A stretch of DNA of 20,805 nucleotides from an uncultured Clostridium sp. (GTDB taxonomy: Bacteria > Bacillota > Clostridia > TANB77 > CAG-465), in the NCBI GenBank assembly GCA_905204915.1, contig CAJLBR010000019.1, positions 1-20,805 of the forward strand, written 5' to 3'. Within the stretch, counting starts at the first letter, position 1. Every line of letters starts with the position of its first letter. Below the pieces are notes generated by a model. The model was not told the DNA's origin and did not search any database. It saw nothing but the letters and a program-made list of their open reading frames with translations. The translations under genes were made by a program, and so were the position numbers. Below, piece after piece: positions 1-8,469 of the stretch.

Positions 1-671
1 TAGCAAGTGACAAACCTATACCTACACTATCATAAGTAGCATTTTTGCCTTTATAAAATCTTTCAAAAATATGTGGTAAATCTTCCTTGGCAATTTCACC
101 ACCATTATCCTTTATGGTAATTTTTGAATAAATTTTGTTATCTTCAATTGTAACTATTACATCTGAATTATCACTAGAATGATCAATGCAATTTTTTAAA
201 ATATTACTAATTGCTTCTACTTGCCATTTAAAGTCACATTTAATAACAGGATTATTTTTAACTTTTAATACAATGTTAACATTTCTTAAATCACTTAACA
301 TAGATACATTTTTTATTGCTTGATCTATCAATTCATTTAATTTAAAATTATCTTCAATAAAATTAATTGTATTTGTATCTAGTTTTGATAGTTTTAATAT
401 TGACTGCACTAAAAAACTTATACAATTTATTTCTCTTTTAATATCCTTAATGAATTCTTCTCTTGTTTCTTTATCCATTTTGGGATCATCAATTAGATTA
501 TCTAATATAATTAAAATAGATGTAAGTGGAGTTTTTAATTGGTGTGAAATATCAGATAATGAATTTTTTAATTCTAACTTTTCTTTATTTGAATTCTCTG
601 CTGCCTCTTTTAACATTATAGTAGTTTTATAAATTTCATTTTTTTAAAATTGATAGCTCATCTTCTGACAT
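1..671 (-). pseudogene. Sensor histidine kinase, 5'-truncated and frameshifted (C-terminus continues past the window edge)
   Basis: The reverse strand encodes the transmitter part of a membrane sensor kinase of the BceS/VanS-like type. Visible are the HisKA phospho-acceptor motif (DISHQLKTPLTSI, with the His), an N-box region (ISNILKNCIDHS), a G1 box (IKDNGGEI), an F-box (IFERFYKGKNA) and a G2 start (SVGIGLSLA) that runs off position 1. The open frame extends only to a TAA at 644-646. In the neighbouring frame, upstream of a run of seven T (639-645), the expected preceding residues appear (EDELSILK, then NEIYKTTIMLKEA), so one extra base breaks the frame. Homology then stops near 671, where a RhuM-like fragment begins. 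No sensor or transmembrane region is present. Restart at ATG 616 could make a soluble fragment. Family assignment is firm; loss of function is inferred. Confidence 0.8.
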
Positions 672-855
672 ATTTATAATACTTAGTATTGTAAGTTTGC
701 TTACCTTCATTACCCACATGTTCCATTTTGGAACATGTGCTTCTTTCTTCAAATTCTTCATCTTCATTTTCTAATAGCACTTCTACTTTTGTATTACCTT
801 CTTCATCGCAATAAAATAAAATATTATTCTCAATTCCAATTAATTTATTATCCAT
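658..855 (-). pseudogene. Decayed RhuM-family fragment
   Basis: A short frame (start ATG at 855 behind a GGGGG ribosome site; a longer start at 873 is less likely) aligns by eye with the N-terminus of the intact RhuM-family protein next door. KVEVLLENE matches KIDVKLENE, and ERSTC...NEGKQTYNTKYY matches the DRNSTC...EGNRMVNREIPYY stretch. The segment equivalent to residues 28-57 of the intact copy, which holds the helix-turn-helix-like part, is missing in frame. Similarity stops after NTKYY, and the following DNA is histidine kinase sequence. It is therefore a doubly deleted remnant, unlikely to function. It could still be translated as a 65-residue peptide. Confidence 0.65.
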
Positions 856-900
856 ACTTACCCCCTTTTTCAAATATTTTTAGTTAATTTATAATATTTT

Positions 901-999
901 TTACATTATTAAATAATCAATTTGCTCGAATTTGACCAAATTAAATATTATGCATTTCATATTCAAAAACTTTAGTAACTTTTTTCTTATGCTAATCAT
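901..999 (-). CDS. Possible 32-residue small protein
   Basis: Between the two RhuM copies lies a short frame starting at ATG 999. Its ribosome binding site (AAGGAGAG, seven bases upstream) is better than chance would often give. The product would be a basic, hydrophobic peptide beginning MISIRKKLLKFLNMK. Nothing is recognised in it. It may be a leftover N-terminus of a decayed gene, since the flanking sequence is scarred, and I would not rely on it being expressed. Confidence 0.2.
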   Translation of the reverse strand: MISIRKKLLKFLNMKCIIFNLVKFEQIDYLIM

Positions 1000-1060
1000 T
1001 TTATCACTCTCCTTATCTTTAATATACATATAAAAATAGAGTATACCTATATGATACACT

Positions 1061-2071
1061 CTATTCACTCTTTGCTTTATCATCAATTTTATTACTTATT
1101 ACTTTTAAAGTTTCTAAATATTCTTTTTCCACTGGACTTATTGTTTTTACTTGATATTTCTTATATTCAACTTTTGCTTTTTCAATTGCTTTTTCATGAC
1201 TAACTGTACCTGCACCAACAAGTAACTTTTCTCCAGTACTAGAAAGGATTGTGTCTAGTTGTTTAATATAATCATCCATATGCATTTGATTATGCCTAAT
1301 TGCTTGTATTTCAGCAAAATCAAAATATCCAGATACTAAATTATTTAAAATTTTTAGTTCTTCCTCTGTTAAATAATTTTTAGCAATTATAACATCACTC
1401 ATTACTGGCAAATCACCTTTAAAAGTAGTCAATCCCATAAAAGGTTTATCAGAATCTGCTCTTTCGTATATTACTTCAGGTGCTGTATGTCCGTGTGCAG
1501 CGAAGTGAAGTTTATTTTGAACAATTTTAAAAAACTCAATTGACTTGCTATCTTTTGGATCATAATCAACTGCTGTTGCATATAAATCAAGAACTTGTCT
1601 ATATAATACTTTTTCTGATGACCTAATATCTTTAATTCTAGCAAGTAATTCTTTCCAATAATTACCTCCACCATTGCCTTTAAGTCTTTCATCATCTATA
1701 GTGAAACCTTTAATCATATATTCTTTTAGTCTTTCAGTTGCCCATCTTCTAAAGTTAGTAGCAACTTTTGATTTTATTCTATATCCTAAAGATATAATCA
1801 TATCTAAATTGTAATATGGAATTTCTCTATTAACCATTCTATTTCCTTCTTTACGAACTTGTCGGAAATTTTGACATGTTGAATTTCTATCTAATTCTTC
1901 CTCTTCGTATATATTATTTATATGTTCAACTATGTTAGTTCTTGAGGTAGAGAAAAGCTCAGCCATTTGTTGTTGAGATAACCATACTGTTTCATTTTCT
2001 AATTTAACATCTATTTTTGTCATTCCATCATCAGTTTGATAAATTACAATATTATTGTTATTTTCTTCCAT
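1061..2071 (-). CDS. RhuM-family (virulence RhuM) protein
   Basis: 336 residues, full length for the Virulence_RhuM family. Diagnostic stretches are visible in order: an N-terminal strand region (KIDVKLENETVWLSQQQMAELF) leading into a helix-turn-helix-like segment at about residues 31-55; YYNLDMIISLGYRIKS and FRRWATERLKEYMIKGF at 86-123; then HFAAHGHTAPEVIYERAD and IAKNYLTEEELKILN in the second half. The start is set at MEENNNN because GGAGG lies seven bases upstream; a start 14 codons earlier has no such site. RhuM was named from a Salmonella pathogenicity island and the family is common on mobile islands. Its biochemical role is not established; the N-terminal region suggests DNA binding (inference). 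A decayed relative lies just downstream, so this locus has taken up the family more than once or duplicated it. Confidence 0.85.
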   Translation of the reverse strand: MEENNNNIVIYQTDDGMTKIDVKLENETVWLSQQQMAELFSTSRTNIVEHINNIYEEEELDRNSTCQNFRQVRKEGNRMVNREIPYYNLDMIISLGYRIKSKVATNFRRWATERLKEYMIKGFTIDDERLKGNGGGNYWKELLARIKDIRSSEKVLYRQVLDLYATAVDYDPKDSKSIEFFKIVQNKLHFAAHGHTAPEVIYERADSDKPFMGLTTFKGDLPVMSDVIIAKNYLTEEELKILNNLVSGYFDFAEIQAIRHNQMHMDDYIKQLDTILSSTGEKLLVGAGTVSHEKAIEKAKVEYKKYQVKTISPVEKEYLETLKVISNKIDDKAKSE

Positions 2072-2245
2072 TATGTACCTCCATTTATATTGTATTTTAA
2101 AAGGTGTCAACAAATATAATCATTGTTCACACCTTTATTTTACTACATATTTCTAATATTACGTGGACAAGTTATAAAACTAGGGCCAATTTAATATTTT
2201 TAAATTTTATTCCTTATTTTATACTACTGTTTTCCACAGCATTGT

Positions 2246-4978
2246 TTATATTTCTTTCCGCGAACCGCAAGGGCAAGGTTCGTTTCTTCCTATTTTTTTA
2301 CCAGTTTTAACAGGTTGTTTTTTAGCACTATCACCGTCTTCATTAGTTCTCATATTAGTGATATTAACTGTTACATTCTTTCCTTCATTATAAGAGTTAT
2401 CTGTTTTTGCTCTTATTGAGAAAACTGCTCTTGTAGATTCTTCTTGAATTGTATCAACTAAATCTTCAAACATATCAAAACATTCTATTTTATATGCCTC
2501 AACTGGATTTGTTTGACCATATGCTCTAAGTCCAATACCTTCTTTTAAAGCTGATATTGCATCTATATGATCCATCCATTTTTCATTTACAACATTTAAT
2601 ATAAAATGTCTTTCTAGTCTATCTAAGAATTCTTCAGCTTTATGAGCTTTAGCTTCCTCATGTTTATCATCATATAATTTAGTAACTTTTTTCATTATGC
2701 TATCTGCTGCTGAATCTGAATCTAATACTTCTATATCTTCTGCAGATATCATATTTTCAACACCAAATATATTCATAAGAACTGTATTTAATGTCTTAAA
2801 GTCTACTTGATCAATATCCTCTGCATTTTCAAAGTAGTCACAAGCAATTCTTCTAACTTTTCCTTCTGCTAGTTTTAATACCATAGATCTAATATCAGGA
2901 GTATTTAAAACTTCTTTTCTTTGAGAATAAATAATACCTCTTTGTTTATTCATTACATCATCGTATTCAAGAACGCTCTTTCTTATAGAATAGTTTCTAC
3001 CTTCAACCTTCTTTTGAGCTGTTTCAACAGCGTTTGTAAGCATTTTATGCTCTATTGGCATATCATCTGGAAGACCTAATGCTTCTACCATTGATAATAT
3101 TCTTTCGCTACCAAATAGCTTCATTAAATCATCATCTAGAGATATGTAGAATTTAGATTCACCAACATCTCCTTGACGTCCTGAACGACCTCTTAACTGG
3201 TTATCTATTCTTCTAGATTCGTGTCTTTCACTACCAATTATTTTTAAACCGCCAGCTTCTATAACTTTCTTTCTTCCTTCTTCAATTTCAGAAGAATATT
3301 TTTCTTCTATTTTTTTAGCATTTTTCTTAGCTTCACTAACTTCTTCATTGTTATAATCAATTGGACTCATAGCCATTTCTATAACTTCTTTAGTATATCC
3401 AAGTTTAGCAAGTTCAGCTTTAACAATATACTCTAAGTTACCACCAAGCATGATATCGGTACCACGACCAGCCATGTTTGTTGCAATAGTAACAGCTTTA
3501 TATTTACCAGCTTGAGCAATAATTTCAGCTTCTTTTTCATGGTATTTAGCATTTAAAACTTGATGAGGAATTTTCTTTTTCTTTAATAATGAACTAATTA
3601 CTTCTGATTTTTCAACAGAAACAGTACCAACAAGTACTGGTTGTCCTTTTTCATAACTTTTTTCCACATCTTCCACAATTGCATTATATTTTGCTGTTTT
3701 ATTTTTGTAGATTACATCATTTAAGTCTTTTCTTTGAATTGGTTTATTAGTTGGAATTTCAATTACATCTAATTTGTAGATTCCTTTGAATTCTTCTTCT
3801 TCTGTTTTAGCTGTACCAGTCATACCAGAAAGTTTATTATATAATCTAAAATAGTTTTGGAATGTAATTGTAGCAAGAGTCTTACTTTCAGCTGCAATTT
3901 TTACATTTTCTTTTGCTTCAATTGCTTGATGCAATCCATCTGAATATCTTCTTCCTTGCATCAAACGACCTGTAAATTCATCTACAATTAAAACTTCACC
4001 ATCTTTAACGATATAATCTTTATCTTTTTTCATTAAACCATAAGCACGTATAGCTTGGTTTACGTGGTGTGATATTTTTAAATTGTCAGAGTCAGATAAT
4101 GAATCTATATTAAAGTACTTTTCAGCTTTCTTAGTTCCTGTTTCTGTAAGTGCAACAGTATGTGCTTTTAAGTCTACTATGTAATCATAGTCTTCATCAG
4201 ATTCATCGAAAACTTTATCATCGTTCTCAACTATAACTTTTGCTTTTAATCCTTTGGCAAAACTGTTAGCTCTTTCATAAAGATCACTTCTTTCATCAAC
4301 CATACCAGAAATGATAAGTGGTGTTCTTGCTTCATCGATCAAGATACTATCAATTTCATCTACGATTGCATAATTTAGATCTCTTTGTACCATTGCATCT
4401 TTACTCATTGCCATGTTATCTCTTAGGTAATCAAATCCAAATTCATTGTTTGTTCCATATGTTATATCACAAGCATATGCTTCTCTTTTTTCTGCAGGTG
4501 ACATTCCAGAAAGAACTACACCTATACTTAACCCTAAGAAATTGTATAGTTTACCCATAAGTAAACTTTGTGTTTTAGCAAGGTAATCATTTACTGTTAC
4601 TAAATGAACACCTTTTCCAGATAATGCGTTAAGATATATTGGAAGTGTTGCAACTAAAGTTTTTCCTTCACCTGTTTTCATTTCTGCAATTCTTCCTTGG
4701 TGAAGTATAATACCACCAATAAGTTGTACTCTAAATGGTCTCATATTAAGTACTCTACTTGAAGCCTCAGCAACAACTGCATAAGCTTCTGGTAAAATAT
4801 CTTCTAATGTTTCACCTTTTTCCAGTCTTTCTTTAAATTCATTAGTTTTAGCTTGTAATTCTCCGTTACTTAAATCTTTCAAGCTATTTTCAATTTCTTC
4901 TATTTTCAAAACAGTAGGCATAATTTTTTTAATTTCTTTGCTACTGTATGATCCAAATATTTTTTCTAAAAAACTCAT
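2246..4978 (-). CDS. secA: SecA preprotein translocase ATPase, C-terminal zinc motif cut by a frameshift
   Basis: SecA drives protein export through the SecYEG channel by ATP hydrolysis at the inner face of the membrane. Walker A (MKTGEGKT, residues 100-107), the DEAD-type box (VDEIDSILIDEART), the preprotein-binding domain, motif VI (QLRGRSGRQGD) and the helical wing/scaffold are all present, giving 910 residues. The start is MSFLEKIF, with GGAGGAGA just upstream; a longer frame to 5059 lacks a ribosome site. The end is odd. The SEC-C motif reads RNEPCPCGS and then leaves frame as RKEI-stop. Dropping one base near 2258-2262 restores GSGKKYKQCCGKQ with a stop at 2224, which is the normal SecA ending. 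As written, Cys902 and Cys904 remain but the CC pair of the zinc site is lost. The ATPase core is untouched. This is either a real truncation or a sequence error. Confidence 0.97.
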   Translation of the reverse strand: MSFLEKIFGSYSSKEIKKIMPTVLKIEEIENSLKDLSNGELQAKTNEFKERLEKGETLEDILPEAYAVVAEASSRVLNMRPFRVQLIGGIILHQGRIAEMKTGEGKTLVATLPIYLNALSGKGVHLVTVNDYLAKTQSLLMGKLYNFLGLSIGVVLSGMSPAEKREAYACDITYGTNNEFGFDYLRDNMAMSKDAMVQRDLNYAIVDEIDSILIDEARTPLIISGMVDERSDLYERANSFAKGLKAKVIVENDDKVFDESDEDYDYIVDLKAHTVALTETGTKKAEKYFNIDSLSDSDNLKISHHVNQAIRAYGLMKKDKDYIVKDGEVLIVDEFTGRLMQGRRYSDGLHQAIEAKENVKIAAESKTLATITFQNYFRLYNKLSGMTGTAKTEEEEFKGIYKLDVIEIPTNKPIQRKDLNDVIYKNKTAKYNAIVEDVEKSYEKGQPVLVGTVSVEKSEVISSLLKKKKIPHQVLNAKYHEKEAEIIAQAGKYKAVTIATNMAGRGTDIMLGGNLEYIVKAELAKLGYTKEVIEMAMSPIDYNNEEVSEAKKNAKKIEEKYSSEIEEGRKKVIEAGGLKIIGSERHESRRIDNQLRGRSGRQGDVGESKFYISLDDDLMKLFGSERILSMVEALGLPDDMPIEHKMLTNAVETAQKKVEGRNYSIRKSVLEYDDVMNKQRGIIYSQRKEVLNTPDIRSMVLKLAEGKVRRIACDYFENAEDIDQVDFKTLNTVLMNIFGVENMISAEDIEVLDSDSAADSIMKKVTKLYDDKHEEAKAHKAEEFLDRLERHFILNVVNEKWMDHIDAISALKEGIGLRAYGQTNPVEAYKIECFDMFEDLVDTIQEESTRAVFSIRAKTDNSYNEGKNVTVNITNMRTNEDGDSAKKQPVKTGKKIGRNEPCPCGSRKEI

Positions 4979-5006
4979 AATCTCCTCCATACTAAAATTT
5001 AAGTGT

Positions 5007-5012
5007 ATTATA
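5007..5012 (-). promoter_or_regulatory. -10 box upstream of secA
   Basis: Read on the minus strand this is TATAAT, 29 bases upstream of the secA start codon and preceding a GGAGGAGA ribosome site. The hexamer 17 bases further upstream (TTTATC) is a poor -35 match, so only the -10 assignment is offered. Confidence 0.45.
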
Positions 5013-5158
5013 TCATAGTTTTTTTGAAAGATAAATACTATTTTTACATTTTTTTGCATATAAAATAACCATTTAAAGAAAAAATTTAATATAATTTTAA
5101 ATCATATAAATGATTTTCTTAGAATATATATTAGTATAAACAAGGTTAGGTGTATAAT

Positions 5159-5683
5159 ATGTTTGTTGTTAATTTTAAATTAGATTTTAAAAAGATGCTT
5201 ATAATTTCAGTGTTTATAGCTCTTATAGTAGCAACTTTAATTGAATTTGGAAATTTTCCAACCACTAGTGTAAATTCAAAAATAGATGGATATGATTTTA
5301 TTCTTACAGATGAAAATTATACATCAGTATTAGATGATATACACAATAATATTGATGCAAATGTTGGAAAAACTGTTAAATTATCGGGATTTGTTTTCAG
5401 AATGCCAGATTTTAAAGAAAACTTCATCATATGTGGTAGAAATACAATATCTAACAATGAAGATAAAATAGCTGGTTTTTTATGCAATTATCAAGATGCT
5501 TCAAAACTTATAGATAACGAATGGATAGAAATTACTGGAGTTATAACAAAAGGTGATTACAACGGTGAAATGCCAATAATAAAAATCGGAACAGTTGAAA
5601 AGATAACGGCTCCAGCTAACACTTTTGTAAATAATGTTAAAGAAAATGTTCAAAGTACCACTGAAAAGAATGAAAATTCTTAA
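5159..5683 (+). CDS. Membrane-anchored protein with a DUF1980/TIGR03943-like C-terminal domain
   Basis: About 174 residues. One transmembrane segment near the N-terminus (KKMLIISVFIALIVATLIEF) is followed by an exported domain. That domain matches by eye the C-terminal part of TIGR03943/DUF1980 (YcgQ-like) proteins: GKTVKLSGFVFRMPDF, FIICGRNTIS, AGFLCNYQDASKL, WIEITGVITKGDY and MPIIKI, probably an OB-like beta fold. Classical TIGR03943 proteins have further N-terminal membrane helices, so this is a short form with a single anchor. The C-terminus is a polar Asn/Lys/Glu tail. The function of the family is not established; YcgQ-type proteins are often paired with a YcgR permease, and none is seen here. 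Start choice: ATG 5159 with AGG eight bases upstream, or GTG at 5150. It is divergent from secA and ends at a strong hairpin. Confidence 0.6.
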   Translation: MFVVNFKLDFKKMLIISVFIALIVATLIEFGNFPTTSVNSKIDGYDFILTDENYTSVLDDIHNNIDANVGKTVKLSGFVFRMPDFKENFIICGRNTISNNEDKIAGFLCNYQDASKLIDNEWIEITGVITKGDYNGEMPIIKIGTVEKITAPANTFVNNVKENVQSTTEKNENS

Positions 5684-5690
5684 AAATGCA

Positions 5691-5724
5691 AAAATACGGT
5701 ATAACCAAAATTATACCGTATTTT
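5691..5724. terminator. Bidirectional terminator
   Basis: A perfect 14-bp stem (AAAATACGGTATAA with its complement) has a 6-base loop (CCAAAA) and is followed by TTTTCTTTTT on the plus strand, with an A-rich tract on the other side. It sits between two convergent genes ending at 5683 and 5729 and should serve both. Confidence 0.9.
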
Positions 5725-5728
5725 CTTT

Positions 5729-7030
5729 TTAATTATTGAAAACATATTGTATTTCAAACTTATCAGTTTTTAATTGTTCTTTTAAATAATCTTTTACCTT
5801 TATAATTTCTTCTGTACTTAACCTTTTATTTAGAGTTAATGTAACAACAATACTACTTTCGTAATTTTGTGAATCTGAATTTAAAATTTTAGTACTAGAT
5901 ATACCGCAATTTTCTATTTGACTGTACTCTTTTTTTAGATAATCTGATATTTTAGTCTTATCATAATTTAAACTGCTTTTATCGCTCACAAGACTCTTTA
6001 AACTAGAAAGTTCCTCTTTTATTTCTTGTAATTCTTCCGGAGATACCCCATTATTTACGTAAGTTTGAGTTATTTTAAAATCTATATTTTCTATTTTATA
6101 ATCTTTTTTCTTATCTGAAATTTTCTTTATTTCTTCATCGCTTAATATATTCCCTATTAAGGCTATGCTAACTTGATTTTTTTCAGTATCAACAACAGAT
6201 TTTACTACTTGAGTTTTTTCAAAATTAAATTCAGAAGCAATGTACTTGTTAACATTTTTTTCTAAAATAGTTTGATTAACTGCTTCATATGCAAAGTAAG
6301 AACTAGGAACTACTGTTAATACTCCAATTATAGTAAGTTCTACAAATATCTTTATTTTATCTTTTCTACCTTCTACTCTTCTTTTTGGAATTTTCAAAAT
6401 TTTTACAACAATTATAGCAGCTAAGCATATAAAAAATGCATTTATAAAGAATAAATATAAAGATTTTAAAATATGTTCAAAATTAAGTGTAGTTATAGCA
6501 TAGCCTGTTCTGCAAAGTGGTAATATTATGCTACATGCAACTGCAACTCCTGGTAAAACTGTTCCTGTACTCCCCTTTCTAGTAAGTGCGATAATTCCGG
6601 CTAGTCCAGCTACGAAAGCTATTATTGCGTCCCATATTTTAGGCGAATACATTTGCAAAAGACTACTACTTTCTGTTGATATTGGAGTTACTAAAAAATA
6701 AATTGTAGATGTTGCAATACATAACAATATTTCAATTAAAAAGCCAACTAAAACTCTTTTAAAATATCTAATATCCAAAGTTGCTAACGCATATCCGATT
6801 CCTTGTATGCCTCCCATAAGAGGAGATATAAGCATAGCACCAATTGCTACAGTTAAAGAGTCTATATTAAGTCCTATAGAAGCAAGTATTATTGCAAATA
6901 TTAATCCACACATATTAGGGCCTTTTAATTTAGAATTTTGTATTATTCTTTCCTTAATTTCATCTTTGGTTGCCTTAGCATCATTTATACTAAAAACATC
7001 CTTGAAAAAATTCTTAACATCATTATACAT
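5729..7030 (-). CDS. DUF389 (TIGR00341-like) integral membrane protein
   Basis: 433 residues. A short cytosolic N-terminus is followed by the hallmark DUF389 membrane block: GPNMCGLIFAIILASIGLNI, DSLTVAIGAMLISPLMGGI and GIGYALATLD. Further membrane spans fall at about 90-110, 130-150, 158-175, 187-210 and 228-245, with the conserved polar stretch ALTRKGSTGTVLPGVAVACSIILPLCRTG. The last 180 residues are a soluble, lysine- and glutamate-rich domain with two similar halves (VSIALIGNILSDEEIKKI and IVVTLTLNKRLSTEEIIKV), suggesting duplicated small alpha/beta units. The function of DUF389 is not established. The start is ATG 7030 with AAAGGTGAT upstream. It is a single-gene unit, divergent from the ferritin-like gene and convergent with the gene ending at 5683. 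Confidence 0.88.
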   Translation of the reverse strand: MYNDVKNFFKDVFSINDAKATKDEIKERIIQNSKLKGPNMCGLIFAIILASIGLNIDSLTVAIGAMLISPLMGGIQGIGYALATLDIRYFKRVLVGFLIEILLCIATSTIYFLVTPISTESSSLLQMYSPKIWDAIIAFVAGLAGIIALTRKGSTGTVLPGVAVACSIILPLCRTGYAITTLNFEHILKSLYLFFINAFFICLAAIIVVKILKIPKRRVEGRKDKIKIFVELTIIGVLTVVPSSYFAYEAVNQTILEKNVNKYIASEFNFEKTQVVKSVVDTEKNQVSIALIGNILSDEEIKKISDKKKDYKIENIDFKITQTYVNNGVSPEELQEIKEELSSLKSLVSDKSSLNYDKTKISDYLKKEYSQIENCGISSTKILNSDSQNYESSIVVTLTLNKRLSTEEIIKVKDYLKEQLKTDKFEIQYVFNN

Positions 7031-7050
7031 AATATCACCTTTACTGATTC

Positions 7051-7080
7051 AGTATACATCATATAATATATTTTTTTCAA
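7051..7080 (-). promoter_or_regulatory. Promoter of the DUF389 gene
   Basis: On the minus strand, TTGAAA (7075-7080) and TATACT (7051-7056) are separated by 18 bases, ending 20 bases before the DUF389 start codon. No equally good site was found for the divergent gene starting at 7163; the only TATAAT there (7135-7140) would start transcription inside its ribosome binding site. Confidence 0.55.
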
Positions 7081-7162
7081 TAATTAGTACAAATATTAAT
7101 ATAAAAAATTTTTCATAATATTTTTATTTATTAATATAATTTTATAGGAGAGTGATAGTATT

Positions 7163-8425
7163 ATGAATCCATTTGAAGAAAAGCCCATAGATATTTATGA
7201 TAGCGTAAAAGATTGGTGCAAACTTTACCCAAGACCATATAATAAATACGAAGTAGATCCCTATACAAAGACTCGTATAATACTAATGAATGGTACTGAA
7301 TTTGAAGCTAATTGGTTTTCTCACCAATTTTCTAGAAATTGTAACAATAATGATTTAAGAAGAGAAATTGCACTAACAAGAAGAGTTGAAAAGCAACAAC
7401 AATTAAAACTTGCTCATTTAAAACCAATTGATGAAAATATTTTAGAGACTACAATCTCATATGAGCAACTAGCTGTAGATCTTACAGCAAGGCTTGCTAA
7501 ATGCGAACCGGATAAAAATGTAAAAGCAGCACTTGATTTTGCTTTGCTTGAAGATTTTGATCATTTGTACAGATATTCAGATTTACTTGATATGGAATAT
7601 GGAATTCTACCAGAAAGACTAGTTGGATGTTATACAGAAATAATGCCTGGAAGACCTACTATATCCCATCATAGACATCCATATGATGATATAAAATATT
7701 TTATAGATAACCAAACTGCAGCTCCTATTACAAAATTACATGCTAATATAATAACTGCTGCCGAACAACAAACCATGAATTTTTACATGAATATTGGTCA
7801 ATACTATACTTCAAACCTTGGTAGACAACTTTATCAAGAAATAGCATTAGTAGAAGAAGAACACGTAAGTCAATATGGTAGTTTAATAGATCCTAATCAA
7901 ACATGGCTTGAAAACTTATTAAATCATGAATATACTGAATGTTATTTATACTACTCTTGCTACTGTGATGAAAAAGATCCTTATATAAAATGTATATGGG
8001 AACAATTTTTTAGAGAAGAAATATGCCACTTACATAGAGCTGCATTTCTTTTAGAAAAATATGAAGGAAGAAATTGGCAACAAATAATACCAGATGGTAC
8101 ATTCCCTGAACTATTAACTTTAGGACCTAATGTAGAATATGTAAGAGATGTTCTAAAGACCACTGCTAGCTACACTGGTGAAATGGAAACTTATGTGCCT
8201 GTTTGTGAAAAGCCAGGAAATTTCAATTTCTTTAAATATCAAAATATTGTTAATAACAATGTAAGAACTGTTCCAAGCCATGTAGTTATAGATAAATACA
8301 TAAACTGCCATTCTTGTGATTATAGATTTGAAGTGGCTCCAAATCCTGTAGAGGCTCTAAGAAATAGAAAATGTGATAATGTTTGTGTTGGACGTGAACC
8401 ACTTTGTAATAATAATTCAATATAA
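7163..8425 (+). CDS. Ferritin-like diiron-type protein with three E-x29-(D/E)xxH hairpins and a Cys-rich tail
   Basis: 420 residues, start ATG 7163 behind AGGAGAG. Three units share exactly the same spacing from a helix Glu to a (D/E)xxH motif: E101 with D131-F-D-H134, E201 with E231-E-E-H234, and E256 with E286-I-C-H289. This is the metal-ligand pattern of ferritin-like/rubrerythrin four-helix bundles. Units two and three are 55 residues apart and could form one complete diiron site. Unit one has Asp for Glu and no obvious partner. A His-rich patch (SHHRHPYDD) lies at 168-176. The C-terminal 40 residues hold a CHSC pair and three more cysteines, plausibly a metal-binding knuckle. No signal peptide is visible, so it is probably cytoplasmic. 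The substrate is unknown; oxidoreductase or metal storage, possibly spore-linked, is inference. It stands alone between terminators. Confidence 0.65.
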   Translation: MNPFEEKPIDIYDSVKDWCKLYPRPYNKYEVDPYTKTRIILMNGTEFEANWFSHQFSRNCNNNDLRREIALTRRVEKQQQLKLAHLKPIDENILETTISYEQLAVDLTARLAKCEPDKNVKAALDFALLEDFDHLYRYSDLLDMEYGILPERLVGCYTEIMPGRPTISHHRHPYDDIKYFIDNQTAAPITKLHANIITAAEQQTMNFYMNIGQYYTSNLGRQLYQEIALVEEEHVSQYGSLIDPNQTWLENLLNHEYTECYLYYSCYCDEKDPYIKCIWEQFFREEICHLHRAAFLLEKYEGRNWQQIIPDGTFPELLTLGPNVEYVRDVLKTTASYTGEMETYVPVCEKPGNFNFFKYQNIVNNNVRTVPSHVVIDKYINCHSCDYRFEVAPNPVEALRNRKCDNVCVGREPLCNNNSI

Positions 8426-8431
8426 TATAGC

Positions 8432-8466
8432 AAAAGAGATGAAAAAATTTATCATCTCTTTTATAT
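8432..8466. terminator. Bidirectional terminator
   Basis: An 11-bp stem, AAAAGAGATGA pairing with TCATCTCTTTT, has an A/T loop and a T-rich stretch on the plus side and A-rich sequence on the other. It lies between the convergent ferritin-like gene and the PHP-NAD kinase gene. Confidence 0.85.
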
Positions 8467-8469
8467 TTT

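Noticed and set aside
1471..1695. Open frame of 74 codons inside the RhuM-family gene
   Set aside because: It lies on the same strand in another frame of a well-supported gene, without a ribosome site or protein-like character.
4318..4560. Plus-strand open frame of 80 codons opposite secA
   Set aside because: Antisense shadow of the conserved secA core; the translation is a Leu/His/Tyr-rich product of opposite-strand codon bias.
6807..7118. Plus-strand frame of 103 codons opposite the DUF389 N-terminus
   Set aside because: Antisense to a conserved membrane block and lacking a ribosome site. Hydrophobicity simply mirrors the sense gene.
7135..7140. TATAAT as the -10 box of the ferritin-like gene
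   Set aside because: Transcription would begin within the AGGAGAG ribosome site at about 7146, and the -35 match is weak.
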